From an uncultured Pelagibacteraceae bacterium (GTDB lineage Bacteria > Pseudomonadota > Alphaproteobacteria > Pelagibacterales > Pelagibacteraceae), in assembly GCA_902556905.1 (NCBI GenBank), contig CACDYK010000005.1, positions 16,919 to 80,918 of the forward strand: 64,000 bases of DNA, written 5' to 3'. The notes below the pieces were generated by a model, which saw only the letters and a list, made by a program, of their open reading frames with translations, did not search any database and was not told the DNA's origin. Numbering within the stretch: the first letter of the stretch is position 1; each line of letters opens with the position of its first letter. Positions 1 to 7,559 of this stretch are shown here, piece by piece. A program made the position numbers and the translations under genes.

Positions 1-1445
1 TGACCATAGGTTGGCATTTTGATAATACATATTCAAAATTACCTGATACGTTTAAAGAAGATATCAAACCTACTCCAGTCCATGACCCAGAATTATTAAT
101 CTTGAATGATAAATTATCTAAAGATTTAAATTTAGATTTTTCAAAAATAGATAAAGGAGAGCTATCTAAAATTTTTTCTGGAAATAGTTTACCAAAAGGT
201 TCAACGACTATAGCACAAGCTTATGCTGGCCATCAATTTGGGCACTTTACAATGTTGGGCGATGGAAGAGCAGTACTTTTAGGTGAACATTTGGTTAATA
301 ATACCAATAGATTTGATGTTCAGTTTAAAGGTTCTGGCAGAACATCATTTTCAAGAAGTGGTGATGGTCGTGCTGTTTTAGGTCCAATGCTAAGAGAATA
401 TATTATTAGTGAAGCTATCCATGCCTTAAATATTCCAACAACTAGAAGCCTTGCAGTAGTGAAAACAGGAGAAAAAGTTGTCAGAGAAAATTTATTACCT
501 GGTGCTATTTTAACTCGTGTTGCTTCAAGCCATATAAGAGTTGGAACTTTTCAGTATATTGCCGCTAAACAAAATATAGATGATTTAATCACTCTAGTTG
601 ATTACACAATTCAAAGACATTACCCAGAAATTAAATCTTCTAAAAATAAAGCATTAGATTTATTAAATCTCGTAATGGAAAGACAATGCAAATTAGTTGT
701 TAACTGGATGCGCGTAGGTTTTATTCATGGAGTAATGAATACAGATAATATGGCTATATCAGGTGAAACTATTGATTATGGTCCATGTGCATTTATGGAT
801 CATTATGATCCAAAAACTGTTTTTAGCTCAATAGATAAATTTGGAAGATATTCCTTTTCAAATCAGCCTCCTATTACAAAATGGAATTTAGCAAGATTGG
901 CTGAATGCTTAATCCCTCTGATAGATAAAAATGAAGATGCTGCAATTAAGATTGCAACTGAAACTATAGATAGTTTTCAAAATATTTATGAAAACAAATG
1001 GCTAAATATGATGAGAGATAAGCTTGGTTTATTTGGAAAAGATAAAAATGATCTAAAATTGATCAATGACTTATTACATTGGATGGAGTCTAATCAAGCT
1101 GATTATACAAATACTTTTTGTCATTTAATGAATATAAATTCTAGCAATGACTCAAAATATAAAGATACAAATTTTATAAATTGGTTTAAGCAATGGGAAA
1201 GTAGAGTTTTGATAAATAATGGATCAATAGAAAAATCGATCAATCTTATGAAAAAAAATAATCCTATTGTTATTCCAAGAAATCATAAAGTTGAAGAAGC
1301 CTTAGAAGCTGCAAATAATAATGATCTGAGTTTAACTAAAAAGTTATTATCGATTTTAAATAAACCTTATGATAATCAAAATGATATTGATGCTTATCAG
1401 TCTCCCTCAAGCAATAGAGAATATCAAACATTTTGTGGAACCTAA
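1..1445 (+). CDS. selO: Protein adenylyltransferase SelO (YdiU family), start codon cut by window edge
   Basis: The SelO pseudokinase family transfers AMP from ATP to protein hydroxyl side chains and is linked to redox homeostasis. The tracked ORF begins at an internal TTG (102), but the frame is open to base 3 and reads TIGWHFDNTYSKLPDTF, a typical SelO N-terminus. The window begins with TG, so the real ATG most likely starts one base before the window, giving about 481 aa, close to the usual family size. Family motifs are visible: QFKGSGRTSFSRSGDGRAV, GVMNTDNM and DYGPCAFMD. The protein ends in FCGT, with cysteine where eukaryotic homologues have selenocysteine. The stop lies 1 bp from the end of the convergent downstream gene. 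Family assignment is firm; the targets are unknown. Confidence 0.93.
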   Translation, partial: TIGWHFDNTYSKLPDTFKEDIKPTPVHDPELLILNDKLSKDLNLDFSKIDKGELSKIFSGNSLPKGSTTIAQAYAGHQFGHFTMLGDGRAVLLGEHLVNNTNRFDVQFKGSGRTSFSRSGDGRAVLGPMLREYIISEAIHALNIPTTRSLAVVKTGEKVVRENLLPGAILTRVASSHIRVGTFQYIAAKQNIDDLITLVDYTIQRHYPEIKSSKNKALDLLNLVMERQCKLVVNWMRVGFIHGVMNTDNMAISGETIDYGPCAFMDHYDPKTVFSSIDKFGRYSFSNQPPITKWNLARLAECLIPLIDKNEDAAIKIATETIDSFQNIYENKWLNMMRDKLGLFGKDKNDLKLINDLLHWMESNQADYTNTFCHLMNINSSNDSKYKDTNFINWFKQWESRVLINNGSIEKSINLMKKNNPIVIPRNHKVEEALEAANNNDLSLTKKLLSILNKPYDNQNDIDAYQSPSSNREYQTFCGT

Positions 1446-1446
1446 A

Positions 1447-2550
1447 TTATAAAACGTAAGGTTCAGGTCTAGCACTATTTCCAAGTACTCTTTCAACTGC
1501 AAAATCACTAATATCGATGGTTTGATATGCACCTGTCGTAATTAATTCAGTTAAAGCTCTGCCGATTCCTGGAGCTTGCATTAATCCTCTGCCAGTAAAT
1601 CCTGAAGCCATATAAACATTATCAAACTTTGGATGCTTACCTACAACAGCATTATTATCTAGTTTATTACAATCGTAGTAACCTGCCCAACCACCAGTAA
1701 GTTTTAATTCTTCAAATGCTGGAATTCTTTGTGCTAATGCAGGCCATACTAGTTCTTCAAAATCATTCCAGGCTGGTTCTAAATCCTTAGCATCAAATAC
1801 TGAATTTGGTGATCCAGCTAAATACTCTCCACCTTCTGGTCTCCAATAAACTCCTGTTGTCAAATCACCTGTTAAAGGCATTTCTTTTATATATTTTGGG
1901 CATTTAACTCTGAAAACCGTATGTTTTTGAGGAACTACTGGAATATCTTCTAACAGCTCTTTAGTCCAACATCCTGCTGCTGACACTATTGTTTTAGCCT
2001 TAATTTCAGAAATACTTTTTACTTCACCTTTTATAAATTCAGCTCCAAGTTCTATTGCCTTGCTTTTAAGTGCACCATGAAACATAAATGGATCAATCCA
2101 CCCTTCGCTTTGATTATCTGTGTAAGTTGCTGTTTCGATACCTTCACTTTTTATATATGGAAAAACCTTAGATAATTCTGAACCTTTAATATTTTTTGTT
2201 CCAGCTTCACACTCTTTATGATTTTCTAGAGCTCTGTATTGTTCTTCGGCATGTTCAGGACCAAACATCAATAAATACCCATTAGTTACCATACTTGCAG
2301 TTGGGTTAGGATTTTTTTCAGTTTTTAAAAGATCTGGAATTTGAAAGATAAATTCTCTAGCAAACTTACCAAGTAAAATATTTTCTTTTTGAAAAAATTG
2401 TCTTCTAAATCCACCTAATGATAATGGAAAAGATGCAGTTTTATAAGTTGGGTCTCTTTCAATTACTTTTACTTTTCTACCCTCTTTAGATAAAAAATAG
2501 GCTGTAGCTGCCCCTATTATACCACCACCAATTACTACTACATCATCCAT
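1447..2550 (-). CDS. FAD-dependent amino-acid/sarcosine-type oxidoreductase (DadA/SoxB-like)
   Basis: This is a 367-aa DAO-family flavoprotein. The N-terminus has the dinucleotide-binding fingerprint VVIGGGIIGAATAYFL followed by an acidic strand end (VIERD). The C-terminal region carries GFTGRGLMQAPGIGRALTEL, typical of sarcosine, dimethylglycine and D-amino-acid dehydrogenases. Such enzymes oxidise the C-N bond of secondary or D-amino acids and pass electrons to a quinone, ETF or oxygen. There is no signal peptide, so it is probably cytoplasmic or on the inner face of the membrane. The substrate cannot be read from the sequence. The gcv operon about 5 kb away would suit an N-methylglycine-type substrate, but that is only inference. 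The gene is convergent with selO. Confidence 0.8.
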   Translation of the reverse strand: MDDVVVIGGGIIGAATAYFLSKEGRKVKVIERDPTYKTASFPLSLGGFRRQFFQKENILLGKFAREFIFQIPDLLKTEKNPNPTASMVTNGYLLMFGPEHAEEQYRALENHKECEAGTKNIKGSELSKVFPYIKSEGIETATYTDNQSEGWIDPFMFHGALKSKAIELGAEFIKGEVKSISEIKAKTIVSAAGCWTKELLEDIPVVPQKHTVFRVKCPKYIKEMPLTGDLTTGVYWRPEGGEYLAGSPNSVFDAKDLEPAWNDFEELVWPALAQRIPAFEELKLTGGWAGYYDCNKLDNNAVVGKHPKFDNVYMASGFTGRGLMQAPGIGRALTELITTGAYQTIDISDFAVERVLGNSARPEPYVL

Positions 2551-2552
2551 AA

Positions 2553-3020
2553 TTAATTTAAAATTATTAAGCTAATATTGAGAATTAGTGCAAAGCAACA
2601 CCAAAGTAAATATGGAATCATTAAATAAGCACTAATCATCTTGACGCGTCTAAAACTTAAAATAAGATTGATAATCAATGCTATTAATATGATTATCACT
2701 GCTAAAGCTAAAATCATGTTATGAAATGCAAAAAAAGTTATACTCCAAGTTGCATTAAAAACTAAGTGAATAAAATAGATATAAATCGTATTCATTTCTT
2801 TATTTTTTGTGTGCCAATAAAGCCATATTGAAATAGTCATCATTAAGTACAAAATAGTCCAAACAGGACCAAACACCCAATCTGGTGGATTAAATATTGG
2901 CTTATTCAATAATGAATACCAAGGATTCATAAAGTTAATTGTTGCCAAACCTCCAATTAAGGAAGCTGAAAAAGTAATGAGAAGAAACAGTATAAATGTT
3001 AATAATTTATTTTTAATCAT
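2553..3020 (-). CDS. tspO: TspO/MBR family membrane protein
   Basis: A five-helix integral membrane protein of the tryptophan-rich sensory protein / peripheral benzodiazepine receptor family, which binds porphyrins and steroids. The diagnostic region SLLNKPIFNPPDWVFGPVWT followed by ILYLMMTISIWLYW is present. The ORF track starts at a TTG (3038); the ATG at 3020 gives MIKNKLLTF and about 155 aa, the normal family length, so I use it. The start lies only 21 bp from the divergent SDR gene. In alphaproteobacteria TspO is tied to tetrapyrrole and stress signalling; its role here is not shown by the sequence. Confidence 0.92.
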   Translation of the reverse strand: MIKNKLLTFILFLLITFSASLIGGLATINFMNPWYSLLNKPIFNPPDWVFGPVWTILYLMMTISIWLYWHTKNKEMNTIYIYFIHLVFNATWSITFFAFHNMILALAVIIILIALIINLILSFRRVKMISAYLMIPYLLWCCFALILNISLIILN

Positions 3021-3041
3021 GTTAATAATACATAACAAAAA

Positions 3042-3800
3042 ATGAACAAAAAAACTATTTGGATAACTGGCGGAAGTACTGGAATTGGTAGAGCTTTAGC
3101 AATTAAATTTGCAAGCAAGGGTTGGAATGTAGCTGTATCTGCAAGAAGAGTAGAGTTATTAAACGAGCTTTCAAATTCATATGAAAATATCTCTGCTTTT
3201 CCACTTGATGTCACTGACAAATCTAAATGCAAAGAAGTGTTTAATGAAATTAAAAATAAGTTTGAAAATATAGATATATGTTTTTTTTCAACTGGTACAT
3301 GGAACCCTAAAAAAGAAAAAGATATAGATGTTGAACAAATGGAAAAAGTATTTAAAGTAAATTTTTTTGGAACCGTAAATAGCATTAAGGCTGTAGAGGA
3401 ATACTTCAGAAACAAAAAGAGTGGTATTATTTCAATAGTTTCATCAATAGCTGGATACAGAGGATTGCCAAACTCTACAGGTTATGGGCCATCCAAATCT
3501 GCTTTAAATAATTTAGCCGAAAGCTTATATTTTGATTTTAAAAGATATAATGTACGTATTTGCTTAGTTTCTCCAGGTTTTATTAAGACACCAATGACAG
3601 ATAAAAATGATTTTAAAATGCCATTTTTAAAAACACCAGAATATGCTGCAGATCAAATTTATAATGGTTTAATTAACAAAAATATATTTGAAATACATTT
3701 TCCTAAAGCATTGACAATTACATTAAAGCTTTTAAGTTTTTTACCTAGTAAAGTTTATTTTAGTTTAATTAGTAAAATGACAAAATATCAAAAAAAATAA
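3042..3800 (+). CDS. Short-chain dehydrogenase/reductase (SDR)
   Basis: A classical SDR of 252 aa. The Rossmann cofactor motif TGGSTGIG lies at residues 9-16. The catalytic serine region is SIVSSIAG (about 131-138), and the YxxxK motif is YGPSK with Tyr148 and Lys152. The Arg-rich segment after beta-2 (SARRVELL) favours NADP(H). The C-terminus has a hydrophobic segment (ALTITLKLLSFLPSKVYF) that may attach it to membrane or lipid. It faces the lipid-modification operon tail-to-tail (its last base is 3800, the next gene ends at 3801). An SDR is a frequent neighbour of Cfa/DUF1365/COG2907 genes in proteobacteria, so a role with lipid or fatty-acid substrates is a reasonable inference. Confidence 0.88.
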   Translation: MNKKTIWITGGSTGIGRALAIKFASKGWNVAVSARRVELLNELSNSYENISAFPLDVTDKSKCKEVFNEIKNKFENIDICFFSTGTWNPKKEKDIDVEQMEKVFKVNFFGTVNSIKAVEEYFRNKKSGIISIVSSIAGYRGLPNSTGYGPSKSALNNLAESLYFDFKRYNVRICLVSPGFIKTPMTDKNDFKMPFLKTPEYAADQIYNGLINKNIFEIHFPKALTITLKLLSFLPSKVYFSLISKMTKYQKK

Positions 3801-4349
3801 TTAATCTTTAACAAATACAACTGTTAACTCTGCAACTTTAAATCCAAACTTAGTCATAGTAGCTCTATTAATAGCAACTCTGTCATCTTGTTTAAAAATC
3901 CAGTCATCAAATGTAATTTTCATTTCTTTACCTTTAACTGGAACTAATAAAACATATTCAAATTTAAATGCAGGTCCATAAGAGTAACCTTTAGCTTTTC
4001 CAACAACATCACCCGCTGTTCCTTCATAATTATGTTCGTCTATCTTATTGATTATCCATTCCCTATCTTGAACTTCGCCGTCATCCCAATTAAATTTTTC
4101 TTTTAAAATTAATTGTTTTCCATCCCAAGTACCATTTAAATCAGCAGAAAACTGTCTTGTAACTTTTCCTGATCTATTTTGTAAAACACCCCAAGCTTTA
4201 ACATTTCCTGTCATATACTCTTCTATGACTAATCTTGGTTCTTTATTTTTAAAATCTTCTGGTTTCATGGCACTATTATTTGAACAACTTGTAATTAAGA
4301 ATATTGAAATTATCAATAAAATAGATCTAATTATATTTATATGCCGCAT
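3801..4349 (-). CDS. DUF3833 family lipoprotein
   Basis: A 182-aa protein with a lipoprotein signal peptide: basic start, hydrophobic stretch ILLIISIFLI and lipobox LITSC, so the mature protein should start at a lipidated Cys and sit in the membrane facing the periplasm. The rest matches the DUF3833 pattern: FKNKEPRLVIEEYMTG, GKVTRQF, GTWDGKQLILKEKF and DDWIFKQDDRVAINRATMTKFG. This family regularly accompanies Cfa-like methyltransferases, DUF1365 and COG2907 flavoproteins. It is the last gene of the minus-strand operon, 18 bp after the Cfa-like gene. Its biochemical function is unknown; lipocalin-like lipid handling is possible but unproven. Confidence 0.85.
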   Translation of the reverse strand: MRHINIIRSILLIISIFLITSCSNNSAMKPEDFKNKEPRLVIEEYMTGNVKAWGVLQNRSGKVTRQFSADLNGTWDGKQLILKEKFNWDDGEVQDREWIINKIDEHNYEGTAGDVVGKAKGYSYGPAFKFEYVLLVPVKGKEMKITFDDWIFKQDDRVAINRATMTKFGFKVAELTVVFVKD

Positions 4350-4367
4350 TTATATCTCCTATATGTA

Positions 4368-5546
4368 TTATTTGCTCTGAAGTGAAAATTGAATTAAATC
4401 AATATTTTTTGATTTAAATCCCGCTTCGCAATATGAAAGATAAAACTCCCACATCCTCTTAAAAGTTAAATCAAAACCTTGTTCTTTAATTAAACTCCAC
4501 TTTTTGTTAAATTCGTCTCTCCATATAGCAAGTGTGTCAGCATAATGATCAGCATATGAAATATATGAATTTACACTTAGCCCGTTCTTAGAAACAAGTT
4601 TATTTATAGTATTTTTATTTGGTAAAAAACCACCTGGAAAAATATATTTTTGAATAAAATCCTCTTTATTTCTATATCTATCATAAAGACTATCATCAAT
4701 TGTAATAGCTTGTATGGCTGCTTTGCCTCCATCAGATAAACTATCTTTAATTGTTTTAAAATAACTTTCTAAATAATTTTGTCCAACAGCTTCAATCATT
4801 TCAATTGATGCAATAGAATTATACTTGCTGTTTAAATCTCTATAATCCTTAATTTCAATATTTACTTTTTCATTAAGACCACAATTATAAATTCTCTCTT
4901 TAGCATATTCGAATTGTTTTTTTGAAATGGTTATGCAATCTAATTTAACGTCATAATTTTTGCCTAAATATTCAGCAAATCCACCCCAGCCACAACCGAT
5001 CTCTAAAACTTTATCACCATTTTTTGGTTGAATTAAATTAATCAATTTTTGATATTTATTATTTTGAGCCATTGATAAATCTTTATTTTGCTCATCAAAT
5101 ATAGCACTTGAATAAGTAAGAGTTTTATCAAGCCAGAGTGAAAAGAAATCATTTCCAAGATCGTAGTGTTTTGCGATATTTTCTTTGCTTCTGCTTTTTG
5201 TATTTTTAATAAATTTATTTTTAATAAAATTTAAAAATTTTAAATCTAATATTCCCGCAAACTTATGAATAATATTAATATTTCTTGCTGCCAATTCAAT
5301 TAGATTAGACAAATTGCTAGTTTCAAATTCATTTTTCATATAACATTCAGCTAGACCAACACTTCCACCTTTAATTAAATTATAGCTTAGAGCAGAAGAT
5401 TTTATTCTTAAATCTGCTTTTAGTTTATCATTATAATTTCCAAATTTTAAAAGTTCACCTGAAGTTGAAGTAATTTCTAAATATCCTACGTTTATCTTTT
5501 TAAGAATATTAAAAATAATTTTATCAGCAATTCTGTATAAGATCAT
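4368..5546 (-). CDS. cfa: Cyclopropane-fatty-acyl-phospholipid synthase family methyltransferase
   Basis: A 392-aa SAM-dependent methyltransferase of the Cfa family, which methylates the double bond of unsaturated acyl chains in membrane phospholipids. Visible motifs are NIAKHYDLGNDFFSLWLD with TYSSAIF (substrate/bicarbonate region), SAM motif I LEIGCGWGGFAEYLG, SIEMIEAVGQNYLESYF and FIQKYIFPGGFLP. The N-terminal lipid-binding domain is present and the length is normal. Its start overlaps the DUF1365 stop (TAATG), indicating translational coupling. The product could be a cyclopropane or a methylated chain: related alphaproteobacterial clusters make methylated or furan fatty acids, so the exact reaction is open. 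Confidence 0.88.
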   Translation of the reverse strand: MILYRIADKIIFNILKKINVGYLEITSTSGELLKFGNYNDKLKADLRIKSSALSYNLIKGGSVGLAECYMKNEFETSNLSNLIELAARNINIIHKFAGILDLKFLNFIKNKFIKNTKSRSKENIAKHYDLGNDFFSLWLDKTLTYSSAIFDEQNKDLSMAQNNKYQKLINLIQPKNGDKVLEIGCGWGGFAEYLGKNYDVKLDCITISKKQFEYAKERIYNCGLNEKVNIEIKDYRDLNSKYNSIASIEMIEAVGQNYLESYFKTIKDSLSDGGKAAIQAITIDDSLYDRYRNKEDFIQKYIFPGGFLPNKNTINKLVSKNGLSVNSYISYADHYADTLAIWRDEFNKKWSLIKEQGFDLTFKRMWEFYLSYCEAGFKSKNIDLIQFSLQSK

Positions 5547-6310
5547 TAATTCTCAATTGTTATATTATTTTTAATTTTTATTTTCCTTTTAATAAATTTA
5601 ATTCCTTTTACCCACAATTTAAACGCTTCAAAATGTATCGCTAAAATTATTTTAAATGTCATTATAGGATGTTTTAAGTAAGATTTAATTAAATGCTTAG
5701 TATTAAAGTCACTTCTAAGCCCATCTTGAGAAGCATATAAAATTTTATCCTCATTATCATATTGATCAATTATAACTGAAATCTTATTTCCTGGTTTTAA
5801 TAATCTAAAAAAATAAGTACAATTCATTTCAATAAATGGTGATACATGAAATTTTTTAGAACAATTATTTTGTATTAAATTTGAGTCTTTTGTTACTTTA
5901 AAAATATAAGTATGCTGTTCTCCAAAGGTATTTTTAACTTCATACAAAATTGAAATTAACTGATCCTTTATATTATATACATAAAAAACACTTAATGGAT
6001 TAAAAACAAATCCAAAAATTCTTGGATAACATAAAATTTTAATTTTAATATTTTTTGTCTGAATATTATTTTTTTCTAAATTTTGATGTACCCATAATTT
6101 AAGTGAAGATCCATTTCTTTCTCCATGATCTTTTTCATGAAAACTTATTAAATTAAATTTATTAAAAGAGAAAAAATTAACTTTTTTGTCTAAAGTTTCT
6201 AATTCAGAGAGATCTATTAGTAAGGAAAAAACTTTGTATTTAAAATAGTGAACCTTAGGTTTAAACCTTTTATGAATTACTTGTCCATTATAAATAGCAG
6301 AGTTAATCAT
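5546..6310 (-). CDS. DUF1365 family protein (COG3496)
   Basis: A 254-aa member of the DUF1365 family. Recognisable stretches are SAIYNGQVIHKRFKPKVHYF near the start, the central YPRIFGFVFNPLSVFYVY, and FHVSPFIEMNCTYFF. There is no signal peptide, but the C-terminus is basic and hydrophobic (IKSYLKHPIMTFKIILAIHF), compatible with membrane association. It overlaps the upstream flavoprotein by 8 bp and the downstream Cfa gene by 1 bp, so the three are clearly one operon. The family has no firmly established activity; its constant pairing with Cfa-like enzymes points to modification of acyl chains. Confidence 0.88.
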   Translation of the reverse strand: MINSAIYNGQVIHKRFKPKVHYFKYKVFSLLIDLSELETLDKKVNFFSFNKFNLISFHEKDHGERNGSSLKLWVHQNLEKNNIQTKNIKIKILCYPRIFGFVFNPLSVFYVYNIKDQLISILYEVKNTFGEQHTYIFKVTKDSNLIQNNCSKKFHVSPFIEMNCTYFFRLLKPGNKISVIIDQYDNEDKILYASQDGLRSDFNTKHLIKSYLKHPIMTFKIILAIHFEAFKLWVKGIKFIKRKIKIKNNITIEN

Positions 6311-7547
6311 TTAAGGATTTAAGCATTTCTATAGAAGATTTTATTCCATCTTCATGAAATCCGTAACCAAAATAACTTCCAGCAAATAAAGTATTATTAA
6401 CGTTTTGAATAGATTTTAAATTTATCTGATTTTGTAAAGCATTTTCATCATAATATGGATGAGTAAAGTCTATTTCATTGAATACTTTATTCTGATCTAT
6501 TTTAAAAAATGGGTTTATGGTTAAAAAGATATTTTTATCAATTTTTAAATTCTGTAATTGATTAAGCCAATATGTAACTGATGATTGTTCGTTATTACCA
6601 GGGTTTAAAGATGAATTCCAGGAGCACCAAGCTTTCTTATTTTTAGGCATCGCATTTTCATCATAATGGATAATCGCTTTATTTGCTCTATATTTAAAAT
6701 TACCTAAAATCTCTTTTTCATTATTTGTAATATCTGAGATAATTTTTAAACTTTCATCTGCATGTGATGCTAGAACAACTTTGTCATAGATGAAAAATTC
6801 ATTTTCTGAACCATAATAAATTTTAACACCATTGTTGCTTCTAATTATTTTATTAATTTCATAATTTTTAAAATATTCTCCACTAATTTTAGAAAGTATT
6901 TTTGTAACATAAGTTTTACTTCGATTTGAAACTGTAAACCATTGCGGTCTATTTTTAAGCTTGAACAATCCATGATTTTTAAAAAAATTTAAAAAAAATA
7001 CTAATGGCATTTGTGAAGCTTCATAAGGTGGCATTGACCATATAGCTGAAACCATTGGTATTATATGATAATTAATAAAATATTTGGACTTACCTATTTT
7101 ATTTAAATATTCACCTAATGTAATTTTTTCTATGGCATTTGAATTTAAATTCTCACATTTTTTATAAAAATTAATAATTTCAAAAAACATTTTTACAAAT
7201 TTATAATTAAACAAATTTCTTCTATTTGAAAAAATACCATTTAATCCTTTACCACAGTACTCAATATTTGAGTCTTGGACACTTACTGAAAAAGACATAT
7301 CACTTTTCTCAATTTCAATTTCATTTTCTTTGAAAAAATTAATTAAATTTGGATAAGTGACTTTGTTGAAAACCATAAAACCAATATCAACTGCAATTTT
7401 TTCTTTATCGTTAAGTTTGATATCTAGTGTATATGAATGACCCCCAAATCGGTCTTGTTTTTCAAATAAATCAACTTTGTGTTTTTTTGATAAATAATAT
7501 GCTGAACTTAATCCAGATATACCTGATCCAATTACAGCAATTTTCAT
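6303..7547 (-). CDS. FAD-dependent amine-oxidase-like flavoprotein (COG2907)
   Basis: A 414-aa flavoprotein, first gene of the lipid operon. The N-terminus MKIAVIGSGISGLSSAYYL is a GxGxxG Rossmann motif, followed by KVDLFEKQDRFGGHSYT, the amine-oxidase/phytoene-desaturase-type FAD region. MVFNKVTYPNLINFF and the C-terminal LFAGSYFGYGFHEDGIKSS match the COG2907 group. In Rhodobacter a related flavoprotein introduces a double bond during furan-fatty-acid synthesis (from memory of the literature), which would fit coupling to the Cfa-like methyltransferase. The gene is 12 bp downstream of gcvP on the same strand, so read-through from the glycine-regulated operon is possible. Confidence 0.83.
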   Translation of the reverse strand: MKIAVIGSGISGLSSAYYLSKKHKVDLFEKQDRFGGHSYTLDIKLNDKEKIAVDIGFMVFNKVTYPNLINFFKENEIEIEKSDMSFSVSVQDSNIEYCGKGLNGIFSNRRNLFNYKFVKMFFEIINFYKKCENLNSNAIEKITLGEYLNKIGKSKYFINYHIIPMVSAIWSMPPYEASQMPLVFFLNFFKNHGLFKLKNRPQWFTVSNRSKTYVTKILSKISGEYFKNYEINKIIRSNNGVKIYYGSENEFFIYDKVVLASHADESLKIISDITNNEKEILGNFKYRANKAIIHYDENAMPKNKKAWCSWNSSLNPGNNEQSSVTYWLNQLQNLKIDKNIFLTINPFFKIDQNKVFNEIDFTHPYYDENALQNQINLKSIQNVNNTLFAGSYFGYGFHEDGIKSSIEMLKSLND

Positions 7548-7559
7548 TAATAAATTATT

